Of a stretch of 64,000 bases of DNA, positions 8,191 to 16,323 are shown piece by piece. The first letter of the stretch is position 1; each line of letters begins with the position of its first letter. Location: NCBI RefSeq assembly GCF_023197165.1, contig NZ_JALPRD010000001.1:124001-188000 (forward strand), read 5' to 3'. The stretch comes from Sphingopyxis sp. MSC1_008 (GTDB taxonomy: Bacteria; Pseudomonadota; Alphaproteobacteria; Sphingomonadales; Sphingomonadaceae). Made by a program: the position numbers and the translations under genes. The notes beneath the pieces were generated by a model. The model was not told the DNA's origin. It searched no databases and was given only the letters and a program-made list of their open reading frames with translations.

Positions 8191-8921
8191 GTGACTGCGT
8201 CCGCATCGCGATGTGGTCGGGGCCGCGCAACCTCTCCACCGCGATGATGCGCAGCTTCGGCAGCCGCGCGGACAGCTTCGTCAGCGACGAACCCTTCTAT
8301 GGCGCGTATCTCAAGCAAACCGGCGACCCGCAGCCCATGATGGATGCGGTGATGGCGTCGATGGATTGCGACTGGCGCGGCGTCGCACGAACGATGACCG
8401 GACCATGCCCGACCGGCGCGCCGGTCTGGTACCAGAAGCATATGGCGCACCACATGGTCGGGCCGATTGCGCATGATGATCTGCCGGGCTTGCGCCACGC
8501 CTTCCTGATCCGCGACCCCGCGCGCGTCGTCGCGAGCTATGCGGCGAAACGCGTCGCGGTGCGTCCCGATCATCTCGGCACCGCGAAACAGGTCGAGTTT
8601 TTCGACCGCGAGGCCGACCGGCTGGGTCATGCGCCGCCGGTAATCGACAGCGCCGACATATTGCGCGACCCGCCCGCCATGCTGCAGAAATTATGCGCCC
8701 CGCTCGGCATCGCCTGGGATCCGGCGATGTTGCACTGGGAGGCCGGATTGCACCCGACCGACGGCATCTGGGGATCGCATTGGTACGACGCGGTCGTATC
8801 GAGCACGGGCTTCGGCGTCCCCGACAAACCGGTGCCCGATTTGACGGGCGACGAGCAGGCGATCGCCGATGCCTGCCGCCCCGATTATGACTATCTGGCG
8901 CGGCACAAGATCACCGCCTGA
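8187..8921 (+). CDS. Sulfotransferase-like P-loop protein coupled to class IV aminotransferase
   Basis: 244-aa cytoplasmic protein with the sulfotransferase-type P-loop 'WSGPRNLSTAMMRSF' (10-24, PAPS phosphosulfate-binding-like), a 'DEPFYGAYL' substrate motif, and 'FLIRDPARVVASY' (about 112-124), equivalent to the 3'-phosphate-binding RxxxxxxxS region. The GTG start overlaps the preceding stop as GTGA, so the two products are probably made together. PAPS use is an inference: many relatives are annotated only as 'HAD/sulfotransferase-like'. In plants, proteins named branched-chain-aminotransferase-like carry this type of P-loop domain fused to a class IV aminotransferase, which supports joint action. 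Confidence 0.8.
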   Translation: MSDCVRIAMWSGPRNLSTAMMRSFGSRADSFVSDEPFYGAYLKQTGDPQPMMDAVMASMDCDWRGVARTMTGPCPTGAPVWYQKHMAHHMVGPIAHDDLPGLRHAFLIRDPARVVASYAAKRVAVRPDHLGTAKQVEFFDREADRLGHAPPVIDSADILRDPPAMLQKLCAPLGIAWDPAMLHWEAGLHPTDGIWGSHWYDAVVSSTGFGVPDKPVPDLTGDEQAIADACRPDYDYLARHKITA

Positions 8922-8994
8922 CGCATTTTCCGCTGTCCTATTTAATGCCGGTTTGCCATCTAGTTTCCGGGCACCAACAAGGGGCGGGGTAAAC

Positions 8995-10329
8995 ATGCAA
9001 TCGCGAATGAAGTTCGGCAGTTTTCTGCGGGGAATCGCTTTGGGCTCGACGGCGCTTTTTGGCGCTGCCATCGCGCCCGCGCAGTCGCAGGAAGCGACCG
9101 GACAGACGGTCATCACGGCCGCACGCTACGTCGATGTGCTCACCGGCAAGACCGTCGAGTTCCCCGCGATCTTCGTCGGCGCCGACGGCCGCATCACGAA
9201 CATCGCCGATGCGCGAACGGTCCGCTGGGGATCGAACGTCAAACATATCGACCTCGGTGACAAGACGCTCGTCCCGGGCCTGATCGACATGCACGTCCAT
9301 CTCGACGGCCCCGCCGACATCGGCGGCTATCGCGGGCTTGAATTCACCGACAGTTTCTGGGGCATGACCGCGGTCAAAAATGCCAACGACATGCTCGGCG
9401 CGGGCTTCACCACCGTGCGCAACGTCGGGTCGGACAACCGCAACGATATCGGGCTCAAGCAGGCGATCGACGCGGGCTATGCCACCGGCCCGCGCATCGT
9501 GCCCGCAGGCTATGCACTTGGTGCGACCGGTGGCCATTGCGACAGCACTTTCCTGCCGCCCAGCCTCGAAAAGAACGACGGCAAGGAAGAGGGGATTGGC
9601 GATACGCCCGAGGAACTGCGCTATCAGGTCCGCCGCCAGCGCAAATATGGCGCCGAGGTGATCAAGGTCTGCGCGACCGGCGGCGTCTTTTCGCGCAACA
9701 CCGAACCCGGCCAGTTGCAGGTCTCTGAAAGGGAACTCGCCGCGATCGCCGACGAGGCGCACCAATGGGGCCTTCGCGTTGCCGCGCACGCGCACGGCGC
9801 AGACGGTATCCGCGCAGCGATCGCGGCCGGGATCGATACAATCGAGCATGTCAGCCTCGTCGACGACGAAGGCATCCGCATGGCGCTCGCGCGCAAGCGT
9901 CCCGTGTGGTTCTCGATGGATATCTACAACACCGAATATACGCAGGCCGAAGGCGCGAAGAATGGCGTGCTCGAGGATAATCTGCGCAAGGACCGCGAGA
10001 TTGCGCAGATCCAGCGCGACAACTTCCGCAAAGCCGTCAAGGCCGGCGTGCGCATGGTCTTCGGCTCCGACGCCGGTGTGATGCCGCACGGGCAGGTCGG
10101 CGGCCAGTTCCGCGTCATGGTCGAGTATGGCATGACGCCGTTGCAGGCGATCCAGGCCGCGACGAAGAACGCCGCCGAGGCGCTCGGCCGCGAACAGGAC
10201 GTCGGCGCGATCGCGGTCGGACGCTACGCCGATATCGTTGCGGTCGACGGCAATCCGCTCGCCGACGTGCGGCAGCTCGAGAGCGTCGATGCGGTGGTGA
10301 AGGGCGGGGTGCTGGTCCGGGGACAATGA
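8995..10329 (+). CDS. Exported amidohydrolase (metal-dependent, imidazolonepropionase/prolidase-like)
   Basis: 444-aa protein with an N-terminal signal peptide (about 1-31, cleavage near 'APAQSQE'), then an amidohydrolase TIM barrel. Metal ligands are visible: 'IDMHVHLDG' (HxH, about 96-104), 'AEVIKVCATGG' (candidate carboxylated Lys), 'VAAHAHG' and 'IEHVS' (His ligands), and 'FGSDAGVMPHG' (Asp). This pattern fits the binuclear Xaa-Pro dipeptidase/N-acyl-amino-acid hydrolase group (subtype alpha of the amidohydrolase superfamily). It acts in the periplasm, probably on peptides or acylated amino acids. The start at 8995 is chosen because it puts the signal peptide at the N-terminus. It is followed by a REP-like repeat. 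Confidence 0.88.
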   Translation: MQSRMKFGSFLRGIALGSTALFGAAIAPAQSQEATGQTVITAARYVDVLTGKTVEFPAIFVGADGRITNIADARTVRWGSNVKHIDLGDKTLVPGLIDMHVHLDGPADIGGYRGLEFTDSFWGMTAVKNANDMLGAGFTTVRNVGSDNRNDIGLKQAIDAGYATGPRIVPAGYALGATGGHCDSTFLPPSLEKNDGKEEGIGDTPEELRYQVRRQRKYGAEVIKVCATGGVFSRNTEPGQLQVSERELAAIADEAHQWGLRVAAHAHGADGIRAAIAAGIDTIEHVSLVDDEGIRMALARKRPVWFSMDIYNTEYTQAEGAKNGVLEDNLRKDREIAQIQRDNFRKAVKAGVRMVFGSDAGVMPHGQVGGQFRVMVEYGMTPLQAIQAATKNAAEALGREQDVGAIAVGRYADIVAVDGNPLADVRQLESVDAVVKGGVLVRGQ

Positions 10330-10336
10330 GTAGCAG

Positions 10337-10414
10337 CGTCGCCCCCGCGAAGGCGGGGGCCGTTGTCGGCCTTGCGCTACGCCGATAGAGGCCCCCGCCT
10401 CCGCGGGGGCGACG
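10337..10414. repeat. REP-like inverted repeat pair, GC-rich
   Basis: A 25-bp inverted repeat with arms 10337-10361 and 10390-10414 (CGTCGCCCCCGCGAAGGCGG... and its near reverse complement). Each arm is itself a hairpin. It lies between convergent genes (amidohydrolase and phosphatase) and may act as a bidirectional terminator. Confidence 0.82.
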
Positions 10415-10420
10415 GATTTG

Positions 10421-11200
10421 TTAAACCACCAGCCGGTCGACCAAAGCTTCGCGCATGTCCGGGGTGAAGTTCAGCACCGCCTCGGCATAGGTCGGGATAT
10501 CGCCATGGTCGCGCCGTACCGTGGCGAGCGCGGCGTCGAGATAGGCGGGGTTGACCGACATCAGCGCGCGGATCGCATCGTCATGGATTTCGGCGCCATA
10601 ACGCGAGCGGATATGCGCCGCGCCCTGCGCGATCCGCTCCTCGATCTTGCCCGCGGTGTTGGTCAGCAGATAATCCTGCATCAGATCATCCTCATGGACC
10701 CCGAGCAGCCGGTGGACGATCGCAACGGCAAAGCCGGTGCGGTCCTTACCCGCGACGCAATGGACAAGGCTCGGCGCGTCATATTCGGCGAGCGCGGCCA
10801 GATAGAGCCGCAGCGTCGCGACAAGCGCGGGGCGATAGGGCATGCCGGCATAGGTATCGATCATCCGCTCGCGTGCCGTCTCGACATCGATCGTCCCGCC
10901 CGCCGCCTGCAAATGCGGTGCGAGGCCTGCGGTTACGCCGCCAGCGAACAGCACGCGCGCCGAAAAATTGCCGGAGCGGCGGCACGGGTGCAACTCGCGC
11001 TCGTCGTCGCCGCGCAGGTCGATCACCGTCTCGAGCCCGAGCGTATCGAGCGCGTCGAGATCATCGTCGGTCGCCGCCTCATGGTGCGCCGAGCGCCACA
11101 GTGACCCGTCGCGCAGTCGCCCGCCGCCCTCGACCGCATAACCGCCATAGTCACGGAAATTGTGGACGCCGGCCAGTGGCAGGACTCGCTCGGCAATCAT
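10421..11200 (-). CDS. Tyrosine-protein phosphatase (Y_phosphatase3 family)
   Basis: About 259-aa phosphatase with the CX5R active-site loop 'HCVAGKDRTG' (nucleophilic Cys and P-loop Arg) and the N-terminal 'VHNFRDYGGY' motif of the DSP/LipA-type bacterial tyrosine phosphatase group. This group also acts on phosphoinositides in some pathogens. Three consecutive ATG codons (11206, 11203, 11200) follow AGGAG; the third gives the best 7-nt spacing. The gene lies directly behind the enoyl-CoA hydratase on the same strand and probably shares its transcript, though a functional link is unclear. Confidence 0.85.
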   Translation of the reverse strand: MIAERVLPLAGVHNFRDYGGYAVEGGGRLRDGSLWRSAHHEAATDDDLDALDTLGLETVIDLRGDDERELHPCRRSGNFSARVLFAGGVTAGLAPHLQAAGGTIDVETARERMIDTYAGMPYRPALVATLRLYLAALAEYDAPSLVHCVAGKDRTGFAVAIVHRLLGVHEDDLMQDYLLTNTAGKIEERIAQGAAHIRSRYGAEIHDDAIRALMSVNPAYLDAALATVRRDHGDIPTYAEAVLNFTPDMREALVDRLVV

Positions 11201-11202
11201 CA

Positions 11203-12006
11203 TCATTCTCCTGTAAACACCGGGGGACGCTTTTCGACGAAGGCATTGATCGCCTCGCGGTTATCCGCGGTTTCATGGACGATCGCCTGATAGGCTGCAC
11301 TCAGTTCCAAAATATCGCTCATCCGGCTGTGCTGCGCTTCGCGCAGCAAACGCTTCGTCAGACGCAGCGCGCGCGGCGGATTGCAGACGATCCGCTCGGC
11401 AATGGCGATTGCACGGTCGAGCAGTTCCGCATCGGGCACGACGTCCGTGACCAGACCATATTCCTTTGCCTGGGCCGCGTCAAAGCGGTCGCCGGTCAGG
11501 AACAGTTCGGCGGCACGCGGATAGCCGAGGATCTTCTGGAGCAGCCAGGCGCCGCCGTCGCCGGGAACGATGCCGACCTTGATAAAGCTGCACGCGAATT
11601 TCGCGCTTTCGGCGGCGATGCGGATGTCGCAGGTGCAGGCAAGGTCAGCGCCGAGCCCGATCGCATGGCCGTTGACCGCGGCGATCATCGGCACTTCGCA
11701 GTCCATCAGCGCGCGGATCACCGCCTGCACGCCTTTGCGGTAATTGGCGCGGGTGGAATCGGGCTGGTCGAGCACGCCGATGCCGGTGCGGTCCTGCATG
11801 CCTTTCAGGTTGCCGCCGGCGCTGAACGCCTTGCCGCTGCCCGTCAGGATGATCGCGCTGACGCTGCGGTCGTCGCCGAGGGTGCGGAGCGTGTCGATAA
11901 TGTCCTGGCAGTCTTCGTGCGTGCCGATCGCATTCATGCTCTCGGGCTTGATCATCGTCAGGATCGCGATCTTGCCCCGCCGCTCGACACTCAGAAATTC
12001 GCCCAT
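11203..12006 (-). CDS. Enoyl-CoA hydratase/isomerase (crotonase family)
   Basis: 267-aa crotonase-fold enzyme acting on 2-enoyl-CoA or related thioesters. The oxyanion hole strands are 'GKAFSAGGNLKGM' (about 62-74) and 'NGHAIGLGADLACTCDIRIA' (about 111-130). The 'IPGDGGAWLLQKILG' region carries Asp/Gly rather than the classic paired Glu residues of a hydratase: the second catalytic Glu position reads 'VGIVPGDGG'. Isomerase, hydrolase or another crotonase reaction is therefore possible. ATG12006 lies 9 nt from AAGGA; a TTG at 12012 is the alternative. Divergent from acyl-CoA dehydrogenase genes and part of the catabolic island. Confidence 0.88.
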   Translation of the reverse strand: MGEFLSVERRGKIAILTMIKPESMNAIGTHEDCQDIIDTLRTLGDDRSVSAIILTGSGKAFSAGGNLKGMQDRTGIGVLDQPDSTRANYRKGVQAVIRALMDCEVPMIAAVNGHAIGLGADLACTCDIRIAAESAKFACSFIKVGIVPGDGGAWLLQKILGYPRAAELFLTGDRFDAAQAKEYGLVTDVVPDAELLDRAIAIAERIVCNPPRALRLTKRLLREAQHSRMSDILELSAAYQAIVHETADNREAINAFVEKRPPVFTGE

Positions 12007-12057
12007 CTTCAATTATCCTTTGCTGCCTAACCAAAGCTATTGCATGGCTGGTGCGAC

Positions 12058-13197
12058 ATGCAAGGCTTTGCGCTCTATCCTTTCGATCCGCCCGGCGACA
12101 TTGCCGCACTGCGCGCCGATTTGCGGGCATGGCTTGCGGTGAACCAGCCGCAGGGCGACGTGGTGGCGCAGGCGAATTGCTGGGCGAGTTTCGATGCCGG
12201 TTTCAGCCGCGCGCTCGGCGCAGCGGGCTATGTCGGCATGACGCTACCGGTGCGCTACGGCGGCGGTGACCGCCATCCGCTCGAACGATATGTCGTGATC
12301 GAGGAATTGCTGGCGGCGGGCGCACCAGTCGGCGCGCACTGGATCGCCGATCGACAGACCGGCCCGCTCATCCTGCGCTATGGCAGCGAAGAGCAGCGCG
12401 AACGCTATCTGCCCGGCATTGCCAAAGGCGAGCTTTACGCCTGCATCGGCCTGTCCGAACCGGGCGCCGGCTCCGATCTGGCGGCGGTCCGGACGACCGC
12501 GCGCGAAACGCCCGACGGCTGGCGCATCAACGGGCAGAAGATATGGACTACGGGCGCACACTTCTCGCACATCATGCTCGCACTCGTCCGCACCGAAGAG
12601 GGTAGCGAGCGCAACGCGGGGCTCAGCCAGCTGCTGATCGACCTCGACACCCCCGGCATCACGATCCGCCCGATCATCGACATGGCGGGTCATCACGACT
12701 TCAACGAAGTCTTTTTCGACGATGTGCTTGTGCCGCACGGCGCATTGGTCGGCGAACGCGGGCAGGGGTGGAAACAGGTCACCGCTGAACTCGGCCTCGA
12801 GCGCTCGGGCCCCGAACGTTATCTGTCGAGCCATGCGCTGCTCGTCGCGCTGATCGACGCGGCGGGCCCCGATCCCGCCCCGGAGCTCGCGACTTTGATC
12901 GGCGAACTCACCGCCGAGATGTGGGCGCTGCGCCAGCTGTCGATGTCGACCGCTGCAAAGCTCGCAGCGGGCGAAGACCCGATGGTCGAAGCGTCGGTGG
13001 TCAAGGAACTTGGCAACGCCTTCGAACAGGATATGCCGCGGCGCGTGCAGGCGATCGTCGACAGCGGATGGGACGATGAAGATGATCTTGCGAAGCTCCT
13101 TCGCGCCCTCCTCATCGCCTCACCCAGCTTCTCGCTACGCGGCGGCACCCGCGAAGTGATCCGCGGTATCATTGCGCGCGGATTGGGTCTGCGATGA
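12058..13197 (+). CDS. Acyl-CoA dehydrogenase, large partner of a two-gene pair
   Basis: 379-aa FAD-dependent acyl-CoA dehydrogenase with all three domains. Visible motifs are 'LSEPGAGSDLAAVRTTA' (FAD/substrate loop, about 132-148) and 'WRINGQKIWTTGAHFS'; the C-terminal 'SLRGGTREVIRGIIARGLG' stands in for the usual 'YEGTSEIQ'. The common catalytic Glu of that loop is therefore not at its usual place, as in several heteromeric FadE-type enzymes. It overlaps the next, shortened dehydrogenase gene by ATGA. ATG12058 is preferred; a TTG at 12040 in the same frame is an alternative, and neither has a strong SD. Confidence 0.87.
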   Translation: MQGFALYPFDPPGDIAALRADLRAWLAVNQPQGDVVAQANCWASFDAGFSRALGAAGYVGMTLPVRYGGGDRHPLERYVVIEELLAAGAPVGAHWIADRQTGPLILRYGSEEQRERYLPGIAKGELYACIGLSEPGAGSDLAAVRTTARETPDGWRINGQKIWTTGAHFSHIMLALVRTEEGSERNAGLSQLLIDLDTPGITIRPIIDMAGHHDFNEVFFDDVLVPHGALVGERGQGWKQVTAELGLERSGPERYLSSHALLVALIDAAGPDPAPELATLIGELTAEMWALRQLSMSTAAKLAAGEDPMVEASVVKELGNAFEQDMPRRVQAIVDSGWDDEDDLAKLLRALLIASPSFSLRGGTREVIRGIIARGLGLR

Positions 13198-13895
13198 GCG
13201 CGGCGCGCGAGATGTTGTGCGACACAGCGCGGGCGGTGTTTGCCGAAGCCGTGACGGCGGGTATCGCGCCGGTCGAGGAAGCGGGCTTTGGTTTGCTGCT
13301 CGTTCCTGAGACGGAAAATGGTTTCGGCGGCGACTGGGGCGACGTGAACGCGGTGCTGCAAATCGCCGGTGTCGTCGTGCCGGACCTCCCGGTCGCTGAG
13401 TTGATCGCCGGTGAAGCACTCCAGCCTGCGGCAACGGTGAGTCTGATGGCAGGCGCGATGGGGCAGGCGCTGTCGCTCTCGATCGACCATGTGAACACCC
13501 GCCAGCAATTCGGCCGCCCGCTCGGCAAGTTTCAGGCGGTGCAGCAATCGCTGGCCGTGATGGCGTGCGAAGTCCGCGCGGTAGAGGCGGCCGCGGCGGC
13601 GCTGGCGTCGCGGCTCGATGCCGTGAGGCTCGACGTAATTGCCGCCGATTTCGAGATCGCCGCGGCGAAACTACGCGCCAATCGTGCCGTCGGCGTCGTC
13701 GCCGCGATTGCGCATCAAGTGCATGGCGCGATCGGGTTTACCGAAGAATATGACCTTCACCGAGTGACCGTCCCGCTGATGCGTTGGCGCGGCGCGCACG
13801 GAAACGATGCCTTTTGGGCGGCACGGCTGGGCCGTCAGGTTGCTGCCCTTGGCGGGCGCGGCCTCTGGAAAGCAATGACTGCGCGTGGAGCCTAG
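13194..13895 (+). CDS. Shortened acyl-CoA dehydrogenase subunit lacking the middle beta domain
   Basis: 233-aa acyl-CoA dehydrogenase relative, far below the usual 370-400 aa. An N-terminal helical piece (1-75) is followed at once by the C-terminal four-helix domain ('GQALSLSIDHVNTRQQFGRP', 'QVHGAIGFTEEYDLHR'). The middle beta-barrel with its FAD loop is absent. The frame is continuous and coupled by ATGA to the full-length dehydrogenase upstream, so this looks like a real small subunit of a heteromer, as in mycobacterial FadE pairs, rather than a pseudogene. Likely contributes structure and half of the FAD contact (Arg/Gln of 'TRQQFG'). Confidence 0.8.
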   Translation: MSAAREMLCDTARAVFAEAVTAGIAPVEEAGFGLLLVPETENGFGGDWGDVNAVLQIAGVVVPDLPVAELIAGEALQPAATVSLMAGAMGQALSLSIDHVNTRQQFGRPLGKFQAVQQSLAVMACEVRAVEAAAAALASRLDAVRLDVIAADFEIAAAKLRANRAVGVVAAIAHQVHGAIGFTEEYDLHRVTVPLMRWRGAHGNDAFWAARLGRQVAALGGRGLWKAMTARGA

Positions 13896-13898
13896 GCG

Positions 13899-15029
13899 TT
13901 AGCGCACTGCACCACCTTCGTGGAGCGCCGCGATCTTGTCGGCGTCATAACCCAAACCCGCCAGCACGACGTCACCGTCGGCGCCGACCGCAGGAGCCGG
14001 GCGCGGCGTATCATTGACCGTCGCCGAATAGCGCGGAGCAGGGGCGGGCTGCACCGCGCCGCCGATGGTCAGGAAGGTTTCGCGTTCGACATTGTGCGGA
14101 TGCTGCGGCGCTTCGCTCAGCGACAGGATCGGGGCGAAGCAGACGTCAGTCATTTCCATGATCGCGCACCATTCGTCGCGCGTCTTGGTCGCGAACAAGG
14201 CGGTCAGCTTGTCCTTCAGCGGCCCCCATTGCGCAGGGTCCATCTGCGCATCGAAATCGGTGTCGTGGGCCAGCCCGATCTTCTCACGCAGCAGCGCATA
14301 GAATTGCGGTTCGATCGACCCGATCGAGATGAATTTGCCGTCGGCGCAGGCATAGCTGTCATAGAAATGCGCACCGCCGTCGAGCATGTTGACGCCGGCC
14401 TGATCCTGTAGCCGTCCCGCAGCGTGGAACCACCAACTCATTCCCGCGAGCAGCGCCGAGCCGTCGGTCATCGCGCAATCGATCACCTGGCCCTCGCCCG
14501 TGCGCGCGGCGTGGACGAGCGCGCTCGACATGCCGAACGCCAGCATCATCCCGCCGCCGCCGAAATCGCCGACATAGTTCGCGGGCGGGACGGGCTTTTC
14601 GCCCGCGCGCCCAATGCCGTGGAGGACGCCCGACAGCGAGATATAATTGATGTCGTGTCCCGCCGCCTGCGCATAGGGGCCGAACTGGCCCCAGCCGGTC
14701 ATGCGGCCGTAAACCAGCTTCGGATTGTCCGCGAGCAGCACCTCGGGGCCGAGGCCCAGCCGCTCCATCACGCCCGGCCGATAGCCCTCGATGATCCCGT
14801 CGGCGCTTTTGCAAAGATCGCGCGCGATCTGCACCGCTTCCGGTTTCTTCATGTCGAGTATGATCGAGGTGCGGTTGCGGCTCAGTGGGTCACGCGGGTC
14901 CATGAAGCCGCCGGGGCGATCGATGCGGATCACCTCGGCGCCATGGTCGGCGAGCATCATGCCGCAGAAGGGACCGGGACCGATGCCCGCAAACTCGATG
15001 ATCCTGATACCCTTCAGCGGTCCGGTCAC
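13899..15029 (-). CDS. CaiB/BaiF family CoA transferase, alpha-methylacyl-CoA racemase-like
   Basis: 376-aa class III CoA transferase fold. N-terminal 'GIRIIEFAGIGPGPFCGMML', 'RNRTSIILDMKK' and the 'GHDINYISLSGVLH' segment match alpha-methylacyl-CoA racemases, including the catalytic His/Asp pair region ('GHDINY') and 'YVGDFGGGGMML'. Racemases of this type epimerise 2-methyl branched acyl-CoAs so that (S)-specific dehydrogenases can act, which fits the surrounding acyl-CoA genes. The GTG start has AGGAG 6 nt upstream. It is the last gene of a minus-strand operon starting near 19415 and converges on the short dehydrogenase with a 3-bp gap. Confidence 0.88.
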   Translation of the reverse strand: MTGPLKGIRIIEFAGIGPGPFCGMMLADHGAEVIRIDRPGGFMDPRDPLSRNRTSIILDMKKPEAVQIARDLCKSADGIIEGYRPGVMERLGLGPEVLLADNPKLVYGRMTGWGQFGPYAQAAGHDINYISLSGVLHGIGRAGEKPVPPANYVGDFGGGGMMLAFGMSSALVHAARTGEGQVIDCAMTDGSALLAGMSWWFHAAGRLQDQAGVNMLDGGAHFYDSYACADGKFISIGSIEPQFYALLREKIGLAHDTDFDAQMDPAQWGPLKDKLTALFATKTRDEWCAIMEMTDVCFAPILSLSEAPQHPHNVERETFLTIGGAVQPAPAPRYSATVNDTPRPAPAVGADGDVVLAGLGYDADKIAALHEGGAVR

Positions 15030-15046
15030 ATGACTCTCCTATTCCG

Positions 15047-16297
15047 TCAGATACGTTCGATGATGATCGCGGGGGCCATGCCACCCGCAGCGCACATCGT
15101 CACGAGGCCATAGCGGCCGCCCGACCGTTCGAGCTCGTCGAGCGCGGTGCCGATCAGGATCGACCCGGTCGCGCCGATCGGATGACCGAGCGCCATCGCG
15201 CCGCCGTTGATGTTCACCTTCTCGCGATCGAGATCAAGGTCGCGGATGAACTTCTCGGCGACGACCGAGAAGGCCTCATTGATTTCCCAGACGTCGATAT
15301 CTTCCTTCTGGAGGCCGGCCTTTTCGAGCACCTTCTTCGCCGCAGGGACGGGGGCGTTGAGCATCAATGTCGGATCGTCACCGATGTTGGCATAGGCGAC
15401 GACGCGCGCGCGCGGTTTCAGTCCATGCTTGTCGGCATAGTCCTTGGACGTCAGCAGCAGCGCGGCGGCGCCGTCGACGACCCCCGACGAGTTCCCGGCA
15501 TGATGGAAATGCTGGATCTCGATATCGGGATAACGGCGGTTGACCTGCTTGCGGAAGGTGAAGCCTCCGCCGAGGTCGAAATCGGCAAGGCCCGTGAAGG
15601 CGGGCTTCAATGAGGCCAGTCCCTCGGCGGTCGTTTCAGGCCGCGGAAATTCCTCATGGTCGAGCGCGACGCTGCCGTCGGTATTCAAGACCGGCACCAC
15701 CGACTTGTTGAAACGGCCTTCTTTGATCGCACGATCGGCGCGCTGCTGGCTCACGAGCGCGAGCGCGTCGAGCGCTTCGCGGCTGATGCCTTCGATCGTC
15801 GCGATAGCGTCGCCGCACACACCCTGATGCGACTGCGGATGCAGTTCGTCAAGCGCTTCGTGGCCCGATCCCATCAGACGCGGCGGCAGTCCCGCGTTCG
15901 CCTGTTCGGCGGCAAAAGCGGTCGTATAGCTCATCATCTCGGTGCCGCCCGCGATGACACAATCTTCCATGCCGCTCATCACGCTCGCGGCCGCGAAGTT
16001 CACCGAGCTGATACCGCCGCCACAGAAACGGTCGAGCGTCGTGCCGCTGGCCTTGGTGTCATAACCCGCCGACAGAGCCGCCATGCGGCCAAGGTCGCCG
16101 CCCTGCTTGCCATTCTGGCTCGACGTCGACCAGACGATGTCGTCGACCGTCGCGGTGTCGAGATTGTTGCGGTCGCGGATCGCGGCGAGCACCGTCGCGG
16201 CAAGGTGCTGAGGGTGCAGATGCGACAATGCGCCCTTGCCGGGCTTGCCCACCCCGCGGGGGGTACGAACGGCGTCGATGATATAGGCTTCGGCCAT
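15047..16297 (-). CDS. Thiolase (acetyl-CoA C-acyltransferase)
   Basis: 416-aa thiolase for CoA-dependent cleavage of 3-ketoacyl-CoA. The acyl-accepting Cys lies in 'LDRFCGGGISSVN' (about 90), the His motif in 'NGGAMALGHPIGATG' (about 366-380) and the second Cys in 'TMCAAGGMAPAI'. Length and motifs are complete. AAAGGAA lies 7 nt before ATG. It sits between an SDR and a racemase on the minus strand, consistent with the last step of a beta-oxidation round on a bulky or branched acyl chain. Confidence 0.92.
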   Translation of the reverse strand: MAEAYIIDAVRTPRGVGKPGKGALSHLHPQHLAATVLAAIRDRNNLDTATVDDIVWSTSSQNGKQGGDLGRMAALSAGYDTKASGTTLDRFCGGGISSVNFAAASVMSGMEDCVIAGGTEMMSYTTAFAAEQANAGLPPRLMGSGHEALDELHPQSHQGVCGDAIATIEGISREALDALALVSQQRADRAIKEGRFNKSVVPVLNTDGSVALDHEEFPRPETTAEGLASLKPAFTGLADFDLGGGFTFRKQVNRRYPDIEIQHFHHAGNSSGVVDGAAALLLTSKDYADKHGLKPRARVVAYANIGDDPTLMLNAPVPAAKKVLEKAGLQKEDIDVWEINEAFSVVAEKFIRDLDLDREKVNINGGAMALGHPIGATGSILIGTALDELERSGGRYGLVTMCAAGGMAPAIIIERI

Positions 16298-16323
16298 GAG
16301 GGAATTCCTTTCGGTCGGGGAGA

